Assembly (NCBI RefSeq): GCF_006636205.1
Contig: NZ_VIGB01000003.1
Span: 1,116,001 to 1,180,000, forward strand
DNA: 64,000 nt
DNA from: Kitasatospora acidiphila
GTDB taxonomy: Bacteria > Actinomycetota > Actinomycetes > Streptomycetales > Streptomycetaceae
Reading direction: 5' to 3'
Below the pieces are notes generated by a model. It saw only the letters and a list, made by a program, of their open reading frames with translations. It ran no database searches and was not told the origin of the DNA. Below, piece by piece: positions 56,401 through 64,000 of the stretch. The position numbers and the translations under genes were made by a program. Numbering within the stretch: position 1 is the stretch's first letter; every line of letters begins with the position of its first letter.

Positions 56401-56694
56401 CTAGCCGTTGGAGCGGAAGATGGGCCAGCCGACCTCGGTGACCAGGTCGTCCTCGTCGGGCACGTCGAGGGGACTTCGCAGGTAGTACTCGCGCAGCGGG
56501 CCGTCGACGCCGATCTCGTGGCGCGCGGCGTAGACGCCCAGGTCACCGAAGGTGAGGTCGATGGTGTTCAGGGGCCCGCGGTGGACGGCGATCGCGAGTT
56601 CCGCACCGGGCACGACCAGCGAGTCGATGCGGCCGACCAGGCGCGCGTCCGCGTCCACTGGGACGAACCCGCCCCCTGGTGCTCCACGGGGCCT
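56401..56694 (-). pseudogene. C-terminal fragment of a MerR-type/GyrI-like effector-binding domain
   Basis: Reading towards 56401, the last ~95 codons give GRIDSLVVPGAELAIAVHRG, IDLTFGDLGVYAARHEIGV and EVGWPIFRSNG-stop. This resembles the end of the GyrI-like effector domain of MerR-type regulators. No start, HTH or first half of the domain is found upstream; that DNA runs into the hydrolase gene. It is best read as a decayed remnant. Confidence 0.55.
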
Positions 56695-56789
56695 GAGCCC
56701 GTGCGGGACGGCCCGTCCTCGTGCAGGATCGCCGCGCCCACGAACCAGCTCGTGACGTCGAGCGGGCGGACGGCCGCGACGGTTGGCCG

Positions 56790-58115
56790 TCAGTTGCCTT
56801 CGGGCTTGAGCTCGGTGGCCACGAAGTCGCCGATGGCGCCGAAGACCGCGTCCGGCTGCTCGAGGTGGGGGAAGTGCCCGGCCTCGGGGATCGGGCGGAA
56901 GGTGGCGCGGGGGAAGGAGTCGGCCAGGGCGCGCTCGTACTCCAGCGGGACGATGCCGTCCTGCTCGCCGGCGAGCACCAGCACCGGGACGCCGACCCGG
57001 TGCAGGCGGCCGCGCAGCTTCGGGTCGTGGCAGAACGGGTCGCCGGCGTACACGGCCAGGGTGCGCCGGTTGGCGGCCATGGCGGCCTTCTGCTGGTCGC
57101 TGAGCGCGGCCGGGTTGGGGCGCAAGTCGGGGTTGTGGAAGGCCAGTTCGCCGGTACGGACCGGGCCGAGGTCGGCCGGGTCGGCGATGGCCAGCGGGGG
57201 TTCGGGGGTGATGCCGGTGGCGCCGAGCAGGACCAGCGCGCTGATCCTGCCGCGGTTGTCGCGCAGTGCCATCTCGGCGGCGATCCAGCCACCGGCCGAG
57301 CTGCCGACGACCATCACCTCGTCCAGGCCGAGTTCGTCGAGCAGGTCGAGGTAGGCGCAGGCCAGGTCGGCGACGGTGTCGGTCCCCTCCGGGCGGGGCG
57401 TGCCGTCGAAGCCGGGGTGGGTCGGGACGAGCACGTGGGCGTGCTGGGACATGCCGGCGGCGAAGCCGGCCATCGAGCGCGGTCCGGCGCCGCCGTGCAG
57501 CATCAGCACGCCGGTGCCGTGCCGGTGCTCGCCGAACTCCTGGACGGTGACGCTCGGGCCGTGGTGCAGCTCGATGGTGCGGGTGGTGCCGGTCGGGGCG
57601 GAGACGGTCATGGGGTTGGCTTCCTTCTGCTCGATCGTGGGCGTGGCGAGCGGGCCGTCGGCATCGGGGACGGCGGTCGTGGCGTAGCGGTCCATCACTT
57701 CGGCGATGTTCTGCGCGGTCATGGCCCGGCCGCCGGTGATCATGTCCCGCAGGTCGCGGAAGTACTGGACGTACAGGTCCGGGGTGAAGGTGTTGATCAT
57801 GACCAGCGGCTGGTCGCCCGGGTTGGCGAAGGTGTGCGGAGCGCCCGGGGGGACCATGACCAGCGTTCCGGCCGGCGCCTCGTGCACATCGCGGCCGACG
57901 GTGAAGCGGGCGGTGCCGGAGACCACGTAGAAGCCCTCGTCGTGCTGGGCGTGGCGGTGCTGGGGCGGCCCTTGGGTGTGCGCGGGGATCGTGATCTCGG
58001 CGATCCCGAGCCGATGCGCGGTCGTGGTGCCGTCTTCCAGGATGCGGATCCGAGCCTGCCCGAGGTCGATCACCTCGCCGCCGCCGGGAGCGACGACGGA
58101 GACGTCTGGTGTCAT
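56790..58115 (-). CDS. Cupin-alpha/beta hydrolase fusion protein
   Basis: A 441-aa product of a single frame. Residues ~1-150 are a cupin (IPAHTQGPPQHRHAQHDEGFYVVSG, metal His cluster; PPGAPHTFANPGD). Residues ~170-441 are an alpha/beta hydrolase (LMLHGGAGPRSMAG, nucleophile VVGSSAGGW, late His EAGHFPH). In many relatives these are separate genes. An internal ATG (MTVSAPTG) with AAGGAAG upstream could still give a free hydrolase. The gene is divergent from the TetR gene at 58218 with a palindrome between them, so it is probably repressed by that regulator. Confidence 0.8.
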   Translation of the reverse strand: MTPDVSVVAPGGGEVIDLGQARIRILEDGTTTAHRLGIAEITIPAHTQGPPQHRHAQHDEGFYVVSGTARFTVGRDVHEAPAGTLVMVPPGAPHTFANPGDQPLVMINTFTPDLYVQYFRDLRDMITGGRAMTAQNIAEVMDRYATTAVPDADGPLATPTIEQKEANPMTVSAPTGTTRTIELHHGPSVTVQEFGEHRHGTGVLMLHGGAGPRSMAGFAAGMSQHAHVLVPTHPGFDGTPRPEGTDTVADLACAYLDLLDELGLDEVMVVGSSAGGWIAAEMALRDNRGRISALVLLGATGITPEPPLAIADPADLGPVRTGELAFHNPDLRPNPAALSDQQKAAMAANRRTLAVYAGDPFCHDPKLRGRLHRVGVPVLVLAGEQDGIVPLEYERALADSFPRATFRPIPEAGHFPHLEQPDAVFGAIGDFVATELKPEGN

Positions 58116-58128
58116 GGTCGATCCTTTG

Positions 58129-58144
58129 TGAGAGCTGACTCTCA
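58129..58144. promoter_or_regulatory. Inverted repeat TGAGAG-CTGA-CTCTCA, candidate TetR operator
   Basis: A perfect 6-bp inverted repeat 14 bp upstream of the cupin-hydrolase start, in the divergent region shared with the TetR gene. A related CTCTCA half-site recurs at about 58182-58188. Confidence 0.55.
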
Positions 58145-58217
58145 TGACTGTAGGGCGGTCGCATCTCATCGTGCAAGTGCTCTCTCATCATTGGAGTCCA
58201 CTTGCTAGAGTGGCGTC

Positions 58218-58841
58218 ATGCAGGAGACGGAACCGAAGACACGCCAGGGCGCGAAGGGCCGCACCAACCAGAAGCTGCGGACCCGCGCGGCGATCGTGTC
58301 GGCCGCGGCCGAGCTGATGCGCACCGGGCACGAGGTGACCATGCCCGAGGTCGCCAAGGCGGCCCTGGTCTCCGAGGCCACCGCCTACCGCTACTTCCCC
58401 GATCTGGCCAGCCTGCTCCGGGAGTCGATGGCGGACCAGTGGCCCACCCCGGAACAGGCGCTCAGCGCCGTTGCCGGCTCCACCGACCCGGTGGCGCGCG
58501 TCGCCGCCGCGACGGAGCACCTGCTGCGGCACGTCCTGGCCTACCAGGGCGCCACCCGTGCCATGATCGCGGCCACCATCACCCGCCCCGAGGCCGCCGC
58601 CACCCGCCCCGCCCTGCGGATCGGGCTCATCGAGCACGCACTCGCCCCCGTCGCGGACGCCCCCGGCACCGACCCCGCCGCGCTGGCGCAGCTGAAGCGG
58701 GACCTCGCCGTCGTGCTGAGCGCCGAGACCCTGTTCACCCTCACCGACCTGCTCCGCCTCGATGCGGAGGAGGCCATCGCCAGCGCCGTCCACACCGCCA
58801 CCACGCTCACCCGCGTCGCCCTGGGCTCCGACCTGAGCTGA
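58218..58841 (+). CDS. TetR family transcriptional regulator
   Basis: A 207-aa regulator. The N-terminal TetR HTH (TRAAIVSAAAELMRTG... VSEATAYRYFPDLASLL) is followed by a helical ligand-binding domain. It is divergent from the cupin-hydrolase fusion with a palindrome between, the standard layout for local repression released by a small ligand. The ligand is unknown. Confidence 0.88.
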   Translation: MQETEPKTRQGAKGRTNQKLRTRAAIVSAAAELMRTGHEVTMPEVAKAALVSEATAYRYFPDLASLLRESMADQWPTPEQALSAVAGSTDPVARVAAATEHLLRHVLAYQGATRAMIAATITRPEAAATRPALRIGLIEHALAPVADAPGTDPAALAQLKRDLAVVLSAETLFTLTDLLRLDAEEAIASAVHTATTLTRVALGSDLS

Positions 58842-58889
58842 CCCACTGCCCCAGGCCGCCCCCGCAGCGGCAACGGACCCGGTGCGCGG

Positions 58890-59495
58890 CTACGCCCGAG
58901 GGCCCGGTTCGCCGAGCACCGTGCAGACCGCCGCCTGCTCCAGGGCCCGTTCGGCAGCGGCTGCCGCCGGGGCGGCCAGTCCGAAGATGGTGGGGACCAG
59001 GATCGTCACCGTGCCCCGCCCCGCCGCGTCGGTGTAGGCGACGCTGCTGTAGCCGGCCGCCTGGCCGTCGTGGCCCCACACCGTGCCGCAGGGGAAGACG
59101 ACCTTGCGCAGCCCGAGCCCGTAGCCGTTCCCGGACGGGTCGTTCGGGTCCTCGGGGACCGTGGTCTTCATCTCGCCGAGCTGGGCGGCGGGCAGCAGCC
59201 TGCCGAACAGCAGGGCCCGGTCGAAGCGGGCCCAGGCCGCCTGGCGGACGATCTCGGTCACCCGGCCGTGGCCGTCCTCGACGCGCACGACGACGCCCGG
59301 CGCGCCCGCGTCCACGACCTGCTGCGCGAGGGCCGCCAGGCCCATGGGGTCCGCGGCGGCCCGCGGCTCCGCGGCGGTGTGCGCGGGGGAGGCCTGCGCC
59401 GTCCCCGCGCACACCGCCAGGGAGCCGCCGAGCAGACCGGCGAGGGCGAGCACTGCGGCCGACCGGCGACGCGCCGCCCGAAATTGCTCGAACAT
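58890..59495 (-). pseudogene. Serine hydrolase (beta-lactamase/DD-peptidase family) with internal deletion
   Basis: A 201-aa frame with a signal peptide (VLALAGLLGGSLAVCAGTAQA) and the start of a class C beta-lactamase-like domain (APGVVVRVEDGHGRVTEIVRQ). It then runs straight into the C-terminal part (FDRALLFGRLLPAAQLGEMKT, CGTVWGHDGQAAGYSS). The usual protein is nearly twice as long. The missing middle would hold the SxxK and YxN motifs, so it cannot be catalytic. The frame is kept, so the deletion was in phase. Confidence 0.7.
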
Positions 59496-59703
59496 GACTA
59501 CTACCCCTCAGAGTTGGCGTCCTCGGCGTCGAACGCCAGTCTCCCGCCCGGCCGGCCGGCGGGGACTGGGGCAAGTCCCCCTTCTGCCATGGGGATAACC
59601 CCCTGCCAGTAGCCGTGAGGCGGCACTCACGCCTGCGAGGCGGGCAGCGGGTTCTGGGAACCTCCGGCGGCAGCTGCCAAGCGGGACCAGCACGCCGCCG
59701 GGG

Positions 59704-59868
59704 TCAGCGCGCCCTCCCCCGCGGCTTCAGCCCCACCGCCGGCAGCTCCGGCGCCCGCAGCCGCTCCCCCGCGTACCCGTGCACCTCGCCGAACCGGTCC
59801 CCCCGCTCCCACTCCTCCCGCGCCTGGGCGATCTCCTCGCTGGAGCGGCCCACGAAGTTCCACCACAT
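59704..59868 (-). pseudogene. Pirin C-terminal fragment, split by an integrative element
   Basis: The last 54 codons of a pirin-family gene: MWWNFVGRSSEEIAQAREEW, RFGEVHGYAGERL, APELPAVGLKPRGRAR-stop. The pirin frame breaks off at 59868 and sequence of a different character begins, with an integrase 95 bp on. The 5' part of pirin should lie at the far end of the element, beyond this window. Confidence 0.7.
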
Positions 59869-59963
59869 ACCACGTATTTGGCGGTTCTTCCCAGCTCAGA
59901 GCCTCGGTGGACCCTCCAGAGTCAGCAAAAGGTCAGCAAGACTCCCGGGGGTTCGAACCGATC
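59869..59963. other. Putative attachment-site junction and integrase arm sites
   Basis: The stretch between the broken pirin and the integrase start has lower GC and carries GTCAGCAA twice (59921-59928 and 59932-59939, 11 bp apart), like arm-type integrase or excisionase sites. The crossover core is probably near 59860-59880. This is inferred from position only. Confidence 0.45.
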
Positions 59964-61112
59964 ATGGCAACCACCAACCTCATCCGCGGCATGGGCACGT
60001 TCTTCAAGGAGTGCGAGCACCCCGAGTCGCGGTGGAGCAGGTGCCCGCACGAGTACAAGATCCGCTACCGCAACGCGGCCGGCCGCCAGACCGAAGAGGG
60101 CGGCTTCACCACCCAGGACAAGGCGAAGGCCCGGCTCGCCGAGGTGTACCAGGCTCGGAAGAACTCACCGATGAGCCAGCGCAAGGCGGAGCGCATCCAG
60201 AAGTACGGCAGCATGCAGTTCTCGGAGTACGTCGCGGACTGGAAGAAGGGCCAGCGGCACCTGAGCCCGAGCTCGCTACAACACCTCGACTCGCTCCTGA
60301 CGCATCATCTGCTCCCGGAGTTCGGAAGTCGTCGGATGGGCACCTTCGATCACAAGGTCGTAGACGCATTCATCCGGACCATGGAGCGCAACGGCACCGG
60401 CCTCGCCACACAGGCCAATACCTTCGACAAGCTGAAGGCCATCCTGCTGGACGCGCATCGACTCGGCCTCTACGAAGACAACCCACTCGACGGCGTCAAG
60501 CCGCCCCAGTACGACCCCAAGCGGGCAGTGATCCCGTCGATCGGCCAGGTGAAGGAGCTCCGCACCGCAGGAGACGACGCGTTCCGCGTGGTGGCCGACC
60601 TGATGAGCGGGTGCGGCCTCCGCAACGGCGAGGCGTATGCCGTCAACGTCAAAAACATCGTCGCGGACGACATTTATCGAGTCCACGAACAGGTCAACCA
60701 CACCACCCACACATTCGCACGCCTGAAGCACCGCAAGGATGGCGAGTACCGCGATGTCCCGCTGCCCGCCTACACCAGGCAGACCATCGAGTGGTACGCC
60801 GACACCTACGGGACCGTCGACGGGTACCTCCTCCGCCGCCCTACAGACATCTCAAAGCCGATGCAGTGGTGGACCATCGAGAACCAGTGGCGGAGGATCA
60901 AGGACTCCGGCCTGGTCGACATCCCCGAGGGCATGGTCATGTACGGCCTGCGCCACTTCTTCGCCTCGAACTGCCTCGGCAACAACATCCCGATCACCGA
61001 CGTCGCCGAGTGGATGGGGCACCGCAGCATCGACGTCACCTTCAAGATCTACCGCCACCTGATGCCCGGTTCCATCGGTCGCGCGGCCCAGGTCCTCGAC
61101 CTGGCCGCCTGA
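59964..61112 (+). CDS. Tyrosine-type site-specific integrase
   Basis: A 382-aa tyrosine recombinase. The N-terminal arm-binding part (RYRNAAGRQTEEGGFTTQDK) and SAM-like core-binding domain (FSEYVADWKKGQ) precede the catalytic domain. This has Arg in SGCGLRNGEA, the LRHFFAS box, the GHRSIDVTFKIYRH box with the Tyr nucleophile, and a short tail. It catalyses integration and excision of the element that interrupts pirin. The ATG at 59964 is chosen. Codon usage is less GC-biased than in the flanking chromosome. The excisionase-like gene at 61163 is convergent. Confidence 0.88.
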   Translation: MATTNLIRGMGTFFKECEHPESRWSRCPHEYKIRYRNAAGRQTEEGGFTTQDKAKARLAEVYQARKNSPMSQRKAERIQKYGSMQFSEYVADWKKGQRHLSPSSLQHLDSLLTHHLLPEFGSRRMGTFDHKVVDAFIRTMERNGTGLATQANTFDKLKAILLDAHRLGLYEDNPLDGVKPPQYDPKRAVIPSIGQVKELRTAGDDAFRVVADLMSGCGLRNGEAYAVNVKNIVADDIYRVHEQVNHTTHTFARLKHRKDGEYRDVPLPAYTRQTIEWYADTYGTVDGYLLRRPTDISKPMQWWTIENQWRRIKDSGLVDIPEGMVMYGLRHFFASNCLGNNIPITDVAEWMGHRSIDVTFKIYRHLMPGSIGRAAQVLDLAA

Positions 61113-61162
61113 ACACCGCGGTGGGCCAGCCCGGTTGGGCTGGCCCACCCTCGTCAGCACAG

Positions 61163-61354
61163 TCAACCAGCAGAGATCCTTTGCTGGTTGACCCACGCCT
61201 GTACTTCCGAGATCTTGAACTGCAGCTTGGCGTTCCTGCCCGTCCCGAAGCGGTACGGCACAAGTCCGACATCAGCGGCTTCGCGGTAGACCCAGGCCAC
61301 AGACATATTCAGATACTCTGCGGTTTGTTTAACGCTCATGAACTGCTCGGGCAA
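61163..61354 (-). CDS. Excisionase-like HTH_17 DNA-binding protein
   Basis: A 63-aa MerR/HTH_17-type protein: MSVKQTAEYLNMSVAWVYREA, then RFGTGRNAKLQFKISEVQAWV. Such small proteins accompany actinomycete tyrosine integrases as excisionases. The TTG at 61354, five bases after GGAGG, is taken as the start; an ATG at 61339 is an alternative. The frame extends slightly further upstream with a weaker start. Confidence 0.75.
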   Translation of the reverse strand: MPEQFMSVKQTAEYLNMSVAWVYREAADVGLVPYRFGTGRNAKLQFKISEVQAWVNQQRISAG

Positions 61355-61635
61355 TGCATCCTCCTTCTCGATCAACAGATCTGCCCGAGATCATCCAAGA
61401 AGGCGCAAACTTGGCGCCGCCGCCCTGATCCGGTAAGAGGCCTGCGCCCCATCGGGTGGATTGCCTGGTCATACCTCGGTTCTACTCGAGCCACTTGGCC
61501 CCAGCGATCGCACGGGACGCCTGACTGCGCCAGTCCGAACCGCGCAGGTCAGGGCCGTATCGGACGTTCCAAGGCCCCTCTTGTCACTCCCCGCCGGTAG
61601 CCTCTCGTGCCGTAGGGAACGACGGAGGGGCGTAG

Positions 61636-62727
61636 ATGAACGAGGCGGGCACGGCTGGCCTGGGGACAACGGAACGCAGGCTTCCACCAGCAGCCGGGGC
61701 TGATCAGATGGCCGACCTGGCGAAGGCCGCGGGAAATCTGACACAGGCGTTAACGCGACGGGATGACATCGTCCCCCCTGATGAACTCCTGGGCCGATTC
61801 ACGCTCGGGATGCCGCAGATGAAGGCTGGACTGCGCGAGAACTCGATCGAGCGCCGCGAGGCCCTGCTGTATCTCGACATGGCGAACCAGTTCCAGGAGT
61901 GGGCGGATGCCGTCGAGCGGGCTTCCATTCAGCTACGCTCGAACCTTCTGGCCGCTCTGGCGTTGGACCCCAAATCCTCGCGACGGAAAGCGCTGGTTCA
62001 CTACTTCGCTGACTGGTTCCACGGCCTGTCCGTCTACACGGAAGCGAAGCTGGACCAGAACGGTGAAGCGGAGGCCGTCAATCCGGGTATCGACCCGCGG
62101 GGCATGGAACGTGCAAAGTCTGTCTTCATCCATGCCGCCTCCCCGATCCTGGAGTCCGAGTTCTACGCTCCGTCGCGAAAGCTCCTTTTCCGCTACGGAC
62201 AGGAGGCTCAGCTATGCCTGGACCGGTTCGATCGGTCCCGAGAGGTCACTCTGGAGCTGAAGCGGGCACTGAGCGAGCTCGAAGAGTCACAAGCGTTCGC
62301 TCCCCGAACCGCCGCCTACCTCGACTACATCGACACCATGCACTTCAGCGAGTTCGAGCACCTGGTGGCCGACCTGCTCGACCGCGATGGCTACCGTGTC
62401 ACTCAGCGCGGTGGTAAGGCTGGGGACCACGGCATGGATGTGATTGCTCTCGGCGAGTTGGGGCAACCCGTCGTCGTCCAGGTGAAGCACTCCGAGGGCG
62501 GCAACGGCAAGGTTGATGAGGGGGTAATCCGGGACATCGCGGGGGCATCGCGAGTCATGCACCCGTCCTCAATCGCTATGGTGGTGACGAATCGTCACAT
62601 CACACAGCCGGCGCGGGATTGGGCGGCGAGGGAGAACGCATTCGTGCACCTGGTCGACCGTAAGAAGCTGCAGCGATGGGCAGAGGACGGGTTGCCGCTC
62701 GCTGCAGTACTCGAGGACGGCCGGTGA
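61636..62727 (+). CDS. Mrr-like restriction endonuclease-domain protein
   Basis: A 363-aa protein. The N-terminal ~220 residues are helical and unrecognised. The C-terminal Mrr_cat domain has FSEFEHLVADLLDRDGYRV, the PD-(D/E)xK core Asp in HGMDVIALG and QVKHS (about residues 265-283). This is a type IV-like nuclease fold that cuts modified or foreign DNA. It contains a TTA codon (QALTR) and has a lower GC bias than the chromosome. It is followed after 36 bp by the next gene and probably forms one defence operon with it. Confidence 0.8.
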   Translation: MNEAGTAGLGTTERRLPPAAGADQMADLAKAAGNLTQALTRRDDIVPPDELLGRFTLGMPQMKAGLRENSIERREALLYLDMANQFQEWADAVERASIQLRSNLLAALALDPKSSRRKALVHYFADWFHGLSVYTEAKLDQNGEAEAVNPGIDPRGMERAKSVFIHAASPILESEFYAPSRKLLFRYGQEAQLCLDRFDRSREVTLELKRALSELEESQAFAPRTAAYLDYIDTMHFSEFEHLVADLLDRDGYRVTQRGGKAGDHGMDVIALGELGQPVVVQVKHSEGGNGKVDEGVIRDIAGASRVMHPSSIAMVVTNRHITQPARDWAARENAFVHLVDRKKLQRWAEDGLPLAAVLEDGR

Positions 62728-62763
62728 CCCGGACACTGTCTTGGCAGTGTGCGGGGGTTGACC

Positions 62764-63822
62764 ATGGTTAAGGGTGCCGTACTGCAGGGGTACCTCCTGG
62801 AGGAGGCGCTTGCCTGGCTCCTACGCTCCTCCGGCTATCGCCTGCTGGTGCATGCGAGCCAGGATCCCGATGAACTGGTGACCGACGGGAACACACTTCG
62901 GGTCCGGGGCCGGGGTGCGCTGCACCAAGTGGACGCGTTGGGGGAATTCGCTTTCACGCCGGCCTTCTCGATGCCCGTGCGGCTCTTCCTGGAAGCGAAG
63001 TTCAAGCAGGATCGTTGCGGACTGGAGATCGTTCGCAACGCTCACGGTGTGCTGCATGACGTCAACGAGAACTTCATGACACACGCCGGCAGGAGACCAC
63101 GGCAGCGGTACCACTACGCGTACGCCCTGTTCTCGACCAGTGGGTTCACGCCGGATGCTCAGAAGTACGCCGTGGCCCACCAGATCTCGCTGGTAGACAT
63201 GTCGGGTGCCTCATTCGCCTGGCTGCTGGGAACGATCGGCACGACGGCCTGGACCCTGGAGCAGGCACAGGGCGGTCTCGGGAAGTCGGCGACGTTCCCG
63301 GTGACGTGGTTGCGCACCGAACTGCGCAAGAGGCTGGGGACCTGGACCGCGTCTCCGAGCTTGCTGTCGTCGGCGGTGCCGACGGACGACAGGTTCCGAA
63401 AAGAGGCCGCGGCGGTGATCGCTGACTTCGCTGACGCGCTGCGGCGAAACGGCGGTGCCGAGCTGCTACTGGGCTTCCCTTCAGCGCCGTTCATCCTGCC
63501 GCTGGCTGTCAACAATCACCTGGCATTCACCTCGTACGCGGACGCCCAGCCGGACCATGCAGTACGAATCCGGCGACGGGGCAGCGGCGGGTCGGCGGAG
63601 TGGACCTTGTCACCGCTTGGCCAAGAGGGTGCCTACGAGCTCGCTTTCAAGCTGCCGGAGCAGGTGGAGGAGTGGATCAGCGACGTCGAGGAGAAGGAGC
63701 GACGGCGCACCGTGGAGGTGAAGGAGCAGTTCCTTTCCACGATCACGATCTACCGGATGAACGGCGGTGGCGTGCGGGCATACCAGCTGCGCTACGAGCC
63801 CAGTTCCCTCTCGCGTTCCTGA
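62764..63822 (+). CDS. PD-(D/E)xK nuclease-like protein of unknown family
   Basis: A 352-aa protein not matched to a named family. Early on it shows a nuclease-like core: VLQGYLLEEALAWLLRSSGY, then HQVDALGEF (Asp, ~residue 55) and RLFLEAKFKQ (E-x-K, ~77-79), the order of PD-(D/E)xK enzymes. The C-terminal half is unrecognised and ends in a charged helix (EEWISDVEEKERRRTVEV). ATG at 62764 follows GGGGGTT; a GTG at 62749 is possible. Its position after an Mrr-like gene suggests a two-gene defence unit. Confidence 0.65.
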   Translation: MVKGAVLQGYLLEEALAWLLRSSGYRLLVHASQDPDELVTDGNTLRVRGRGALHQVDALGEFAFTPAFSMPVRLFLEAKFKQDRCGLEIVRNAHGVLHDVNENFMTHAGRRPRQRYHYAYALFSTSGFTPDAQKYAVAHQISLVDMSGASFAWLLGTIGTTAWTLEQAQGGLGKSATFPVTWLRTELRKRLGTWTASPSLLSSAVPTDDRFRKEAAAVIADFADALRRNGGAELLLGFPSAPFILPLAVNNHLAFTSYADAQPDHAVRIRRRGSGGSAEWTLSPLGQEGAYELAFKLPEQVEEWISDVEEKERRRTVEVKEQFLSTITIYRMNGGGVRAYQLRYEPSSLSRS

Positions 63823-63836
63823 GCTGGCGAAGCATA

Positions 63837-63870
63837 GTGGTCGGCCTCCCCGCTCGAGGAGGCCGACCAC
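63837..63870. terminator. Perfect bidirectional hairpin terminator
   Basis: GTGGTCGGCCTCC (63837-63849) and GGAGGCCGACCAC (63858-63870) form a perfect 13-bp stem with an 8-base loop. It lies between the convergent stops of the nuclease-like gene and the helicase gene. Confidence 0.88.
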
Positions 63871-63874
63871 GGTG

Positions 63875-64000
63875 TCAGACCGGCAGATAGGGGCTGGGCT
63901 TGCCGTGCCAGCTGATGTTCAGTGCATCGCGGGCCCGGGTGGTGGCCACGAATAGCAGGGACCGGGCCTTTCGCTGCTCGCGCTCATAGCGCGGCGGGTC
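63875..64000 (-). CDS. UvrD/PcrA-type DNA helicase, C-terminal end only
   Basis: The last 41 codons of a minus-strand gene running out of the window: SLLFVATTRARDALNISWHG, then KPSPYLPV-stop. This is motif VI of superfamily 1A helicases (VAxTRARDxL). Being next to two nuclease-like genes inside the element, it may be part of a nuclease-helicase defence system, or the element's own repair/transfer helicase. Confidence 0.75.
   Translation of the reverse strand, partial: DPPRYEREQRKARSLLFVATTRARDALNISWHGKPSPYLPV

Noticed and set aside
59940..59965. GGTTCGAACC segment as a tRNA T-arm or tRNA attachment site
   Set aside because: No acceptor stem, anticodon arm or CCA-end context can be folded around it; the broken pirin is a better target.

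Overview
The window is a high-GC actinomycete chromosome segment, most likely Streptomyces or Kitasatospora. The signs are: extreme G/C at third codon positions, many GTG/TTG starts with strong Shine-Dalgarno sequences, rare TTA (bldA-type) codons, a SARP activator, a WYL-type regulator, YihY/BrkB and DUF4132 proteins, and dense biosynthetic genes. Both edges cut genes: a class A penicillin-binding protein on the left and a UvrD-type helicase on the right.

Layout. (1) 1-2883: cell-wall PBP, hemerythrin-like protein, a 20-bp minisatellite and a CsoR/CstR-type repressor with a palindromic operator. (2) 3051-12655: a tightly coupled minus-strand operon of eight genes (590-aa protein of unknown family, AMP-forming ligase, GNAT, alpha/beta hydrolase, cupin_8 oxygenase, ATP-grasp ligase, MFS exporter, second ATP-grasp ligase). 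It has no NRPS or PKS and I cannot match it to a known pathway. (3) 12900-15732: YihY protein, WYL regulator and divergent esterase. (4) 15899-20038: two related TrmB/LuxR-type regulators flanking a cation/proton antiporter and a 64-aa secreted peptide carrying two DTGWG motifs. The first regulator has TTA as its third codon. (5) 20060-51185: an NRPS cluster resembling the fmo cluster for the 4-methyloxazoline peptides JBIR-34/-35. (6) 51325-59495: cell-wall hydrolases, DUF4132, a cupin-hydrolase fusion with divergent TetR, and several decayed genes. (7) 59704-64000: start of an integrative element inserted in a pirin gene (integrase, excisionase, Mrr-like nuclease, PD-(D/E)xK-like protein, helicase), probably carrying defence cargo.

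How the NRPS cluster probably works (inference): a RebH-like halogenase with its flavin reductase chlorinates Trp. A stand-alone A-T protein, MbtH protein, P450 and type II thioesterase then make and release beta-hydroxy-(chloro)Trp. A threonine-aldolase-like enzyme could cleave this to the indole aldehyde, and the aldehyde dehydrogenase would oxidise it to indole-3-carboxylate. An A domain whose amine-binding Asp is replaced by Ala (A-T-Cy-MT protein) would load this aryl acid. The Cy-A-T protein would add and cyclise alpha-methylserine supplied by the SHMT homologue. C-A-T, A-T and C-T-TE-TE proteins would finish the chain. A PPTase, two exporters, a SARP and an AlkZ-like DNA glycosylase complete the locus. 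Unusual points are the tandem thioesterases with Cys nucleophiles, the split last module, the two Cy domains and the C-terminal methyltransferase.
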